NCBI RefSeq assembly: GCF_900230215.1 | Contig: NZ_LT907982.1 | Coordinates: forward strand, 620,001 to 684,000 | Length of the DNA stretch: 64,000 nucleotides | Direction of reading: 5' to 3' | Origin: Jatrophihabitans sp. GAS493 | GTDB lineage: Bacteria > Actinomycetota > Actinomycetes > Mycobacteriales > Jatrophihabitantaceae | Shown here: piece by piece, positions 1 to 7,915 of the stretch | How the letters are laid out: each line of letters opens with the position of its first letter | How positions within the stretch are numbered: position 1 is the first letter of the stretch | Notes under the pieces: generated by a model | Databases searched by the model: none | Seen by the model: the letters and a program-made list of their open reading frames with translations, nothing else | Told to the model about the DNA's origin: nothing | Translations under genes and position numbers: made by a program

Positions 1-1810
1 CCTGGGACTGCCCGGCGGTCAGCGTCACCTTGCCGGTCTGCGGCTGGTAGCCGTCGGCGGAGATGGTGACGCTGTAGCTGCCCGGCGCCGGGAGGGCCGG
101 GAGGGTGTAGTTACCGATCGGACCGTCGGTGATGGTGGTAGCGGTGCGGGTGCTGGTGCCGTCGGTGATGGTGACGGTGGCCCCGCCGAGGCCGCCCGAG
201 GCCCCCTGGACGTTGCCGACCAGGGACGCCACGCCGACCCGCAGGGTGAGCGAGGCAGTGGCGGCGCCGCCGGCGGTCAGCACCACCACCCTCGATTCGG
301 TGCCCAGCCCACTGCGGGTCGCGGTCACCAGGTAGGTACTCGGTGTCGAGAGGCCGCTGATGCTCCAGTCGCCAACCCCGGATCCGGTTGAGGTAGTGCT
401 GGTGGTCAGCGTGTTGGTGCCGTCGGTGATGGTGATCTGGGCCCCACCGACGCCGCCACCGGGACCGGCGATCCGGCCGCTGAGGCTGCCCAGCCCGGAG
501 GCCAGTGTCACCTTCAGCGGCTGGGTGGCCACCGACTCGGCGGAGTTCACCACATAGCGCTGCGTCTGGTAGCCCGGCTTGGCGAACGTGAGCAGGTAGT
601 ACCCGGGGGCGTTCACCCCGGCAAACGACCACGCGCCGTCAGCGCCGGTGACCATGGAGCGGGTCTGGGCCGGCGGTGGATCGACCAGCAGCGCCGACTG
701 TGGCACCAGCCCGTGCACGTTCAGGGACTGGGTGGTGAGCCCGACCGGGGTGGCCGACTCGGCCTCCTCATCGACCAGGGAGGTCGGCCGGATGGCGACG
801 TCGACTCCAGCTGGGGCGTTGCCGAGGACGCTGCCATTGAGCTGGACCTCGTTGGCCGACGCGGGGGACGCGCCGCCCGCTGAACCGGCCGAGCCGCTGG
901 CCGCAGCGCCGCCGGAACCACCAGAACCACCGGCACCACCGGAACCACCGGAACCGGAACCACTCGAACCGGAACCACCGGACGGCGACGCGGTGCCGGC
1001 CGAGGCGGAGGCGGCCGGCGGTCCGGCGATCTCCTGGTTCTTGGTGTTCTGGGCAAGCCGGGGGATCGCTATCAAGGCGAGCGCGATCCAGGCGGCGACC
1101 AGCGCCGCCAGCAGGGCCACCTTCGTTCCGCCCGGACCGAGAATCGCCTTCTCGGTAAGGGATCCCTCGGCGTAGCGGGCGGCCCCGGCGCTGCGGGCGG
1201 TGACCGTATACGCGTGCCGGGCCCGCTGCCCGAACAGCCGCGGACGGGCCACCCGCAACTGACCCTTGACCCGGGTCACCGTCCCCGGCTCCAGCACCAG
1301 ACGCGAATGGGACAGGTGCACGTGGGCGCGGCTCGAGGACTGAACGCCGAGTGCGACCTCGAGCGGGGTCGAGCCGGTGTTGGTGAGCAGTACCGAGACG
1401 CGGCGCTGCAGCCGGGCCTGGGCATCGACCGGCTGCAGGTCGACCTTGAGCTGCCCGGGCGCGTCGACGACCAGCATTACCTCGGCCATGGCGGTCGGCG
1501 AGGTGACCTGCTGGGTGAGCGGGTCGATGGCCTGCACCGCGATCACCAGCGGGTACCGGGCCGGAACCGTCCCGGCCGACGGGCTGACCACCAACTGCAG
1601 GGCGGCGTCCTGGCCTGGCATCAGCGGTGCGCTGCGCCGGGGCAGCGGCAGCCACTCGGCGTCGACCCCGAGCGCGGTGACGGTAAGGATGCGCGGCTCA
1701 GCCTCGTGATTGGTGACCCGGACCTCGAGGGCGATCGGCATCCCGGCGCTGGTCCGCGAGATCGGCAGGACGGCGATTCCGGGCGGCGACCCCGGTCGGC
1801 GCTCGCTCAT
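1..1810 (-). CDS. Membrane-anchored carboxypeptidase-regulatory-like repeat protein, paralog 3 (3' end outside window)
   Basis: I checked this frame triplet by triplet: no stop codon occurs from the ATG at 1810 to base 1, so the gene is open and its C-terminus lies to the left. The N-terminal ~225 residues form beta-rich, NEW3/COG1470-like Ig domains with no signal peptide. A single membrane helix follows at about residues 229-251, then a Gly/Ser linker (about 267-305), then repeated beta-sandwich units of the carboxypeptidase regulatory-like type, each ending near a 'YxLTxxxxGYQ' pattern. This suggests an N-in/C-out protein with a repetitive outer arm. The ATG overlaps the TGA of the upstream paralog (ATGA), so the two are translationally coupled. 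The function is unknown; neighbourhood with DUF4255, AAA+ and eCIS-core genes suggests a part in a contractile injection system, perhaps at the membrane. Confidence 0.8.
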   Translation of the reverse strand, partial: MSERRPGSPPGIAVLPISRTSAGMPIALEVRVTNHEAEPRILTVTALGVDAEWLPLPRRSAPLMPGQDAALQLVVSPSAGTVPARYPLVIAVQAIDPLTQQVTSPTAMAEVMLVVDAPGQLKVDLQPVDAQARLQRRVSVLLTNTGSTPLEVALGVQSSSRAHVHLSHSRLVLEPGTVTRVKGQLRVARPRLFGQRARHAYTVTARSAGAARYAEGSLTEKAILGPGGTKVALLAALVAAWIALALIAIPRLAQNTKNQEIAGPPAASASAGTASPSGGSGSSGSGSGGSGGAGGSGGSGGAAASGSAGSAGGASPASANEVQLNGSVLGNAPAGVDVAIRPTSLVDEEAESATPVGLTTQSLNVHGLVPQSALLVDPPPAQTRSMVTGADGAWSFAGVNAPGYYLLTFAKPGYQTQRYVVNSAESVATQPLKVTLASGLGSLSGRIAGPGGGVGGAQITITDGTNTLTTSTTSTGSGVGDWSISGLSTPSTYLVTATRSGLGTESRVVVLTAGGAATASLTLRVGVASLVGNVQGASGGLGGATVTITDGTSTRTATTITDGPIGNYTLPALPAPGSYSVTISADGYQPQTGKVTLTAGQSQ

Positions 1811-4515
1811 GAGAGATCCGCCTGCAGGGTCACGCCGGTGAGCTGCTGGCTGGGGGTGAGGGCGGCGGTGGTCGAGGTGGCGGGCGGGCTGCTCGGAGTT
1901 GAGCGCGCCTCGACGATGTAGTTGCCGGCGGCGAGCGCACCGAAGCTGAATTTGCCGGCCGAGTCGGTGGTCGCGGTGGCCTGCACGACGGTCGGGTACT
2001 GCGCGGCGACGTAGAGCACCACTGTCCAGCCGCCCCGAGGGTGCTGCACCCCGTCGCCGGCATCGGTGCCCCGCACGACGCCGCTCAGCGACGCGGCCAC
2101 GCCGAGGTTGATGCTGCGGTTGGTGGTGCTGCCGGCGGTGACCACGACGACCTGCGAACTGGGACTGACGCCGCTGCCGAAGCTCGCGGTGAGGGTATAC
2201 GTCCCGGGCGGGATGGCGTCGAATTCGAAGCCACCGGCGGTCGGCACCGAGGCCGACGTGAGCGTGTAGCTGCTGGTGCCGGAGGTGAGGGTCACCGTTG
2301 CCTCGCCGAGCGGGACCAGGGTGGTGGCCGGCGCTCCCGGGGTGCGGGCGGTGAGTTGTTTGACGGTGCCGAGCACGACCCCGGTCGAGGACTGCATGGT
2401 GGTGCTCAGCCCGGTGGCGGTGACGGTGGTGCCCTGCGAGCCCGGGGTGATCCGGCCGGAGGCGTCGAGGGCGATCGACACCGTCTGCGAGGCGAGATCA
2501 CCGCGGGAGAAGGTAACCGTGTAGGTGCCGGGCACGGCCAGACCACTGGCCGACCACGTCCCGGTAGAGCTGCCGCCCTGGCCGGAGGCGGTGACCGTCT
2601 GCTCGGTGAGCTGCCCGTTGGTGATGGTGACACCGACCCCGGGCGCCGGTCTGGCGTTGGCTGTCCTGACCGTCCCGGCGATGGAGCCGGTCGACTGCCC
2701 CAGCGTGATGACGACGCCGGTGAGCTTCTGGCCGGCACTGAGGCTGAGCGTGATGGTCTGCGCGGCGTAACCGTCCAGACTGGCCACGACGGTGAAGCTG
2801 GTCGGGGTCGGCAGCGAGCGCAGGGTGAATGCACCGACGTCGTCGGTCGTGAGCGAGACGGTGCTGGCCACGCTCTGCCCGGCGGTGGCGGTCAGCGTCA
2901 CCCCACCCAGCGGCCCGGCGGTGGTGTTGATGTGCCCGGAGATCAGCCCGTCGCCCTTCTGCAGCCGGATCTCGACGTTGGACCGGGTCTCGCCGCCACC
3001 GATGTCGATGCGCTGGGTGGAGGTCGCGTACCCAGCCTTGGCCACCACGAGGTCGTAGATGCTCGGCGACGGGACCCCGGTCAGGCTGAAGGAGCCGTCC
3101 GAGCCGATCGGCACCGTGCGCACGATCGCCTCGCCGTTGTTCGGCACCGCTGGGGTGGTGGAGCCGCCAGTGCCAGTGCCAGTGCCAGTGCCGGTGCCGG
3201 TGCCGGTGCCGGTGCCGGTGCCCGTGCCGGTGCCGGTGCCGGTGCTGCCCGGAGTTATCGGGACTGCCGCGGCGCTCTGCCCGGTCGCCGGGCCGGTCGC
3301 GGCCGACTCCAGATAGAGCGTCGCCGCGGAGACGTCATCGCCGGTGACCTGCCCGGTGATGGTGGCCGGGACCCCACCGAGCCGCACGTCGAGGCCGGTC
3401 TGGCTCTGATGCGTCTTCAGGGTCACCACGGTCCCGTCGGCGCTGGTCGCCGCCCCCGGATACCAGAGCTCGACGAAGCCCGCCCCGCGGAAGCCGAGCT
3501 TGTAGGTGCCGGCCGGCAGATTCGCTATCGAGTAGGCGCCCTTCGCGTCGGTCGCGGTGGTGGCCACCGGTGTCGTGTCGTCACCGGAGGCGTAGGCGTT
3601 CACCGAGACCCCGCGCACCGGCGTGCCCGAGGTGAGCAGGGTGACCGTCCCGGAGACACTGGAGCTACCGGTGTTCGCCGTCGCCGCTCGGGCCGCCGCC
3701 ACCTGCAGGGCCAGATTCCGATCGGCCGTCGACTGCCCGGCCAGCCGTGACAGCGCCAGCGTGATGACCAGCGCGAAGATGGTGACTGCGGCGAGGAGAC
3801 CGAGCAGCGAGATGAGGCCACGGGAGACGAACGGCTTCTGGATGAAGGTCCCCAGCGCCACCGCCTCGCGCTCGTCGCGGGCCGGCTCATCCTCGACTCG
3901 CAGCGGGTCGTCGAAGAAGGGGTCCGGTGGCAGGTCGTCGAGGTAGATGGAGAGGGCCCGGATCGCCGGGGAGCCCATGAAGTGCTGCCGGGCCTTCACC
4001 GCCACATCGACCACGACGTGCTCGCCCGGAGCAAGTTTCACCGCCTCCTGCTCGAAGTCGAAGCGGACCTTGCTCTCCGGGTCGTCACCGGCCAGCCGCC
4101 CGGCGATCAGCGTGTTGCCGGTGTTCTCCACCAGCACACTGAAGTTCGTCTTGTGGCCGCCGGTGACGCTGAGCGGATCGAGGCGAACGTGGGCCGACTG
4201 CGCGGCCGGCACGATGAGATCGATCTCGGCGACGGTGCTGTCCTCCGGCGGCGTCAGCTCCCGCACCTGGACGGCGATACGCCGCGTCCCGGCGGCCAGG
4301 CCGGGCGGGACCGAGATCTGCGCCAGCACCGTGCGCGTCTCGTCCGGGAAGAGGGAGACATGCTCGGTGTCCAGCTGCACCCAGGACGGGTCGGCGCCCA
4401 ACACCCGCAGCGCGTAGCCGCCGATGACGGTGGAGGTGTTGGCGATGGTGACCACCACGGTGAGCGGCTGGCCCGGGAAGACGTCGGCCCGGCGCGGAGT
4501 TACGTCGACGCGCAT
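1807..4515 (-). CDS. Membrane-anchored carboxypeptidase-regulatory-like repeat protein, paralog 2
   Basis: This 902-residue protein begins directly with a beta-rich domain ('VTPRRADVFPGQPLTVVV') of the NEW3/alpha-galactosidase-associated type and has no signal peptide. A second such domain follows, then one hydrophobic helix at about residues 232-256 preceded by the motif SRGLI. The rest is a series of carboxypeptidase-regulatory-like/SdrD B-like repeats of roughly 85-95 residues. A run of alternating Thr-Gly (about residues 424-449) interrupts the repeats and is encoded by a hexanucleotide tandem array. The layout matches both neighbours, with the helix at the same distance from the N-terminus, so the three arose by duplication. 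The gene overlaps the upstream paralog by one base (TGATG) and the downstream one by four. Binding to polysaccharide or to injection-system components is possible but not shown. Confidence 0.85.
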   Translation of the reverse strand: MRVDVTPRRADVFPGQPLTVVVTIANTSTVIGGYALRVLGADPSWVQLDTEHVSLFPDETRTVLAQISVPPGLAAGTRRIAVQVRELTPPEDSTVAEIDLIVPAAQSAHVRLDPLSVTGGHKTNFSVLVENTGNTLIAGRLAGDDPESKVRFDFEQEAVKLAPGEHVVVDVAVKARQHFMGSPAIRALSIYLDDLPPDPFFDDPLRVEDEPARDEREAVALGTFIQKPFVSRGLISLLGLLAAVTIFALVITLALSRLAGQSTADRNLALQVAAARAATANTGSSSVSGTVTLLTSGTPVRGVSVNAYASGDDTTPVATTATDAKGAYSIANLPAGTYKLGFRGAGFVELWYPGAATSADGTVVTLKTHQSQTGLDVRLGGVPATITGQVTGDDVSAATLYLESAATGPATGQSAAAVPITPGSTGTGTGTGTGTGTGTGTGTGTGTGTGGSTTPAVPNNGEAIVRTVPIGSDGSFSLTGVPSPSIYDLVVAKAGYATSTQRIDIGGGETRSNVEIRLQKGDGLISGHINTTAGPLGGVTLTATAGQSVASTVSLTTDDVGAFTLRSLPTPTSFTVVASLDGYAAQTITLSLSAGQKLTGVVITLGQSTGSIAGTVRTANARPAPGVGVTITNGQLTEQTVTASGQGGSSTGTWSASGLAVPGTYTVTFSRGDLASQTVSIALDASGRITPGSQGTTVTATGLSTTMQSSTGVVLGTVKQLTARTPGAPATTLVPLGEATVTLTSGTSSYTLTSASVPTAGGFEFDAIPPGTYTLTASFGSGVSPSSQVVVVTAGSTTNRSINLGVAASLSGVVRGTDAGDGVQHPRGGWTVVLYVAAQYPTVVQATATTDSAGKFSFGALAAGNYIVEARSTPSSPPATSTTAALTPSQQLTGVTLQADLS
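3167..3244. repeat. Hexanucleotide tandem array (13 units) coding for Thr-Gly
   Basis: Thirteen consecutive 6-bp units of the form CCRGTG (four CCAGTG, then CCGGTG with one CCCGTG) lie inside the 902-residue protein. Because the unit is six bases, copy-number changes by slippage keep the reading frame and only lengthen or shorten a (Thr-Gly)n linker between beta domains. Confidence 0.95.
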
Positions 4516-6800
4516 CAGTTCACCGGAGTCGTCATGGTGAGGGCCTGCGTGGTCGTCTTGTCGGTGGCGACCACGACCTTCGCGGTCTGCTGGAGTTGCC
4601 CGCTCGCGCTGGCCGTGACGCTGTAAGTGCCGGGCGGTAGCGACGCGATGGTGTAGGCCCCGCCAGCCGTCGAGGTGGTGGTGAAGGTGTGCAGCCCGTC
4701 GGTGGCGGTGACGGTTGCTCCCACGTACTTGGCCGTCGTGTACCCGCCGCCGCTCGGCGTCCGCAGCGAGACGGTGCCGGTGACCTTGCCGAGTTGGATG
4801 GTGAGCGTGACGACGACCGAAGGCGGGGCACCGGTGCCGTTCAGCGCCACCGGGACGGTCGCCGGCTGGTAGCCCGCCTTGCTCACGGTGAGTGTGTATG
4901 AGCCCGGGGCGGCCAGCCCGTTCAGGGTGAAGGTGCCGACGGTGCCCTGGGTGAGGGTGGTGGTCGAGACCGGATCGGGTCCGACGGTCCCCCCCACGGT
5001 GACCGTCGCCCCACCGATGCCGGCCGATCCGGCGCTGTCGATGACCCGGCCGCTGACACTGCCGGTGCCCGCGGCCAGTGCGATGGCCAGGTTGGTGCGG
5101 CTCTGCCCGGCGCCGAGGTCGATGACGGTGGTCTGCGCACCGTAGCCGTCGCGGGCGAAGGTGATCACGTAGGTGGCCGGGGTCGGCAGGCCACCGAGCA
5201 CGAAGCTGCCGACGGCGCCGGTGGTCGGCGTCGTGATGGAGAGCGCCTTGCCCCCCACGGTGGTGCTGACCGTGACGCCACCCAGGCCCTTCCCGCCGCT
5301 GGTGGTGGTCCCGCTGATCTGTCCGCTGCCCACCGAGAGCTGCACCGTGGGTTCCAGCCGCTGCTGGCCTCCGGTCACCGAATCGACCAGCGTCGTCGGC
5401 TGGTAGCCGGGCGCGGTGAAGGTCAATTCGTAGTTGCCGGGCGCCGGCAGGTTCGGTACGTGATAGCTGCCATCGGCCGCGGTGGTGGCCGTCGCCAGCG
5501 GTGCCGTACTGGCCGCGGCCTCCAGCGACCGCACTGAGACGGTCGTCGTCACCGGGGTCAGCGTGTCACCGGGATCGACCGTGCCCGAGATGCTGGCCGG
5601 GTTGCCGGTAATGACCGCGTTGACGCCGCTGGTCGACCCGTCGGAGGTGGTGCTGACCTGGGCCGCGCCGCCCTGGCTGGGTGACGAGACGTACCAGACG
5701 GTCTGGAAACCGGCCGAGGTGAAACGGATCAGGTACTCGGTCGGGAAGAGGCCGGCGACGGTGTAGGTGCCGTCGGCCTGGGTCGCGGCCGAACTGACTA
5801 CGGTCAGCCCTTTCGGTGTCTGGCGCAGCGCCTCGACCAGGATGCGCCCGACCGGCTGGTGATTGCTGGCCGCGGTGACGGTTCCGGAGATGGCCCCGCC
5901 GATGCCGGCCGGCACCTGCCCGCTCTTGGGGAGCGCTCCGGCCGGCGCGGCACCGGTCGCCGCCGCCCCGGACCCCGAGGTGGAGACGATCTGGGTGGCG
6001 GCGAAGAAGGAGGGCGGCGCGTACTTGGTCGCCGGATCAGCCGAGAAGACCTTGGTGATTCCCAGCAGGAAGGCACCGGCCCAGAGGGCGATGATCGTCA
6101 TCAGGATGAGCGCGGTGATGAGCCCCCGGGAGAGCTGCGGGCGCTGCCGCAGCCGCACCGTCGTCTCCTGCTGGGCCTGAACCTCGGGCTCGCCCTCGGC
6201 CACCACGTCCAGGCGGCGGGCGATGGCCTCGACCGTGACCACCCGATCGACCTCGGCCCCGAGCAGCATCCGCGGACCCTTGACCCGCAGCAGTACCGGC
6301 GCCGTGCTGCCGGCCGGGACGCGCACGATCGACGGGGTGAACGCGGTGCTCACCGCCCGATCGGCATCGCTGGCCCGCAGCGTCACCTCCAAGGGCAGGT
6401 TGCCTTCGTTGGCGACCTCGAGGACGAAGCGGGCCTGGCGGCGGGAGCGGATCATCCGTGGCTTGGCCGCCATGGCCATCGCCGGGTGGGCTGCCACGTC
6501 CATGTTGACGTCGACGAACTGAGACGGTTCTCCGGCCCCGTGCGATACCACCTCGACGGTGAGTGGATGCCGGCCGGCGGGATGGCCGGCCGGAACCCGC
6601 ATCGAGAGAGTGACCTGGCCGCTGGCGTCGGGGAAGAGCGGCAGCAGCGCCGGCTGGGCCTGGACGTTCTCGTCCGGGAAGCCGATGAGCCGGGCGGTGA
6701 CGCCGTCGATCACCTGCCCGGTGTTGACGATTTCGACGACGACTGACGTCGCGTCGCCCGGGTTGACCTCAAGCAACTGCGTGTCAGTGGCTACCCGCAC
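4515..6800 (-). CDS. Membrane-anchored carboxypeptidase-regulatory-like repeat protein, paralog 1
   Basis: This 761-residue protein is the first of three paralogs in a minus-strand operon. The GTG start at 6800 was chosen because the resulting N-terminus (MRV...) aligns with the next paralog. Residues 1 to about 210 are beta-rich with the motif 'VNPGDATSVVVEIVNTG', typical of NEW3-like domains. A membrane helix lies at about 225-247, again preceded by SRGLI. The C-terminal ~480 residues are five or six carboxypeptidase-regulatory-like repeats. There is no signal peptide, so the N-terminal domains are probably cytoplasmic and the repeats outside. Such proteins have no catalytic zinc site. Position beside a Pvc16/DUF4255 gene points to an accessory role in an eCIS; the exact role is unknown. 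Confidence 0.82.
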   Translation of the reverse strand: MRVATDTQLLEVNPGDATSVVVEIVNTGQVIDGVTARLIGFPDENVQAQPALLPLFPDASGQVTLSMRVPAGHPAGRHPLTVEVVSHGAGEPSQFVDVNMDVAAHPAMAMAAKPRMIRSRRQARFVLEVANEGNLPLEVTLRASDADRAVSTAFTPSIVRVPAGSTAPVLLRVKGPRMLLGAEVDRVVTVEAIARRLDVVAEGEPEVQAQQETTVRLRQRPQLSRGLITALILMTIIALWAGAFLLGITKVFSADPATKYAPPSFFAATQIVSTSGSGAAATGAAPAGALPKSGQVPAGIGGAISGTVTAASNHQPVGRILVEALRQTPKGLTVVSSAATQADGTYTVAGLFPTEYLIRFTSAGFQTVWYVSSPSQGGAAQVSTTSDGSTSGVNAVITGNPASISGTVDPGDTLTPVTTTVSVRSLEAAASTAPLATATTAADGSYHVPNLPAPGNYELTFTAPGYQPTTLVDSVTGGQQRLEPTVQLSVGSGQISGTTTSGGKGLGGVTVSTTVGGKALSITTPTTGAVGSFVLGGLPTPATYVITFARDGYGAQTTVIDLGAGQSRTNLAIALAAGTGSVSGRVIDSAGSAGIGGATVTVGGTVGPDPVSTTTLTQGTVGTFTLNGLAAPGSYTLTVSKAGYQPATVPVALNGTGAPPSVVVTLTIQLGKVTGTVSLRTPSGGGYTTAKYVGATVTATDGLHTFTTTSTAGGAYTIASLPPGTYSVTASASGQLQQTAKVVVATDKTTTQALTMTTPVN

Positions 6801-7144
6801 AGTGGCTTGACCATCGACGCGGAGGCCAACCGGAGACTGCTCCGGAAGTACCGATCAGAGCTCGACCCGGCCCGTTGCCCACGGTTGCCCGGGGGTCGGC
6901 CGGAGGAGTCTCTCCGCACGGTGACTCCTCTGGGGGCCGGCTGCCATAGAAGGCAGGTAACGCTGTATGAGTAAACCGCTACACAGCTGAGCACGCTGCG
7001 TAGCCCGGCAAATAATCCAACACGGAACCGGGCGCTGTCTACGACGGCTGGCCATGAATCTGTGTTGAGCGTAAAGCCGTGACCTGAGCGCACAGTCCTC
7101 GAGGCTCCCCGGGCCGGGTCCGACGGCCTCCGATCAGCCTGCGT
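6801..7144. other. Non-coding stretch between DUF4255 gene and membrane-protein operon
   Basis: No convincing gene is seen here. The region is somewhat richer in A+T near 6950-7020 and probably holds the promoter of the three-gene minus-strand operon. An inverted repeat GAGGAGT/ACTCCTC (6903-6909 and 6924-6930) lies about 100 bases ahead of the first start and could be an operator or a weak hairpin. Confidence 0.4.
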
Positions 7145-7717
7145 TCAGCCGGCGGTCGGCCTCGGAATCGGCGCGGTGAGTGCGTGCACGGTGGCGACCC
7201 GCGGTGCCTCGTCCTGCCAGTCGAAGGCGTCGGCGGCTACCGTCACCTGCAGGGTGAACGACGCCTTCAGCTGACCGCCGGCGGCCGACCAGATGTCGCG
7301 CAGCCGGTTGCGCTCATCCTCGACCAGCGCGATCGTGACGGTGGAGGAGATGGTGGCCGGCATGTACTGCGCCGGCAATAGCTGGACGGCGGCCAGCCGG
7401 CTGATCAGATCGCCGAGCAGCTGGTGCTCGTCCATCGGGGTACCGGCCCAGGCGCTGACCAGGTAGCCGAGCTGGATCATCGGCTGCGGGGCACGTCGCT
7501 CCGGACGCCCATTGGCGTCCACCCGCTGGGTCGCCGACCGGGACGGCTGCGGGCTGCGGGTGACGTCGTACAGGTAGAGGTTCACCGTGATGCGCGAGAG
7601 CTGAGCGGCCCAGCCACTGGTCGGCGCCTCGAAGGAGAAGTCGCCGATCTCCTCGGGCATGGGTAGCGAGGCTCGCAGGAGTCGTTCCAGCGACTCGTCT
7701 ACCGCTCTTATGAACAT
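7145..7717 (-). CDS. eCIS Pvc16-type tail-cap protein (DUF4255)
   Basis: The protein matches the Pvc16 N-terminal domain family (DUF4255): an N-terminal 'RAVDESLERLLRASLP' segment, then 'QLSRITVNLYLYDV', then 'MIQLGYLVSAWAG' and 'DEHQLLGDLISRL'. In eCIS and phage-tail-like particles this protein caps or terminates the sheath-tube assembly. I place the start at the ATG 7717 because family members begin close to the 'DESL' motif. A GTG at 7762 would add 15 residues, and neither start has a clear Shine-Dalgarno site. It lies head-to-head with the AAA+ ATPase, about 200 bases apart. Confidence 0.85.
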   Translation of the reverse strand: MFIRAVDESLERLLRASLPMPEEIGDFSFEAPTSGWAAQLSRITVNLYLYDVTRSPQPSRSATQRVDANGRPERRAPQPMIQLGYLVSAWAGTPMDEHQLLGDLISRLAAVQLLPAQYMPATISSTVTIALVEDERNRLRDIWSAAGGQLKASFTLQVTVAADAFDWQDEAPRVATVHALTAPIPRPTAG

Positions 7718-7915
7718 GCTGCTGATGTTGGCATACGGCTCCAGCGACGGATAGCGCTTCACAGGGATAGAACGTCACTCTCAGGTCAGGTATGTTAACC
7801 AGCGCGCCGCAATTCGCTCATCACGGGCTAACGACATCGCCGGATCCACGGGGGCCGCTATGCAGAATGCTCGGCCGGCATCCCGCGACGCCGGCCCGGC
7901 GAGAATTGCCTCGGC

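Noticed and set aside
768-1655. Long open frame of ~295 codons opposite to or out of phase with the first repeat protein
   Set aside because: Arg/Pro-rich composition typical of out-of-frame GC-rich DNA; the true frame (2-1810) is open over the whole stretch and has family similarity.
3167-3244. Short repeat as a CRISPR or VNTR origin
   Set aside because: Units are six bases, gapless and within an open reading frame, so this is a coding microsatellite.
2041-3750. Plus-strand open frame of 569 codons
   Set aside because: Antisense shadow of the 902-residue repeat protein; no recognisable domain and Gly/Arg/Ala-biased.
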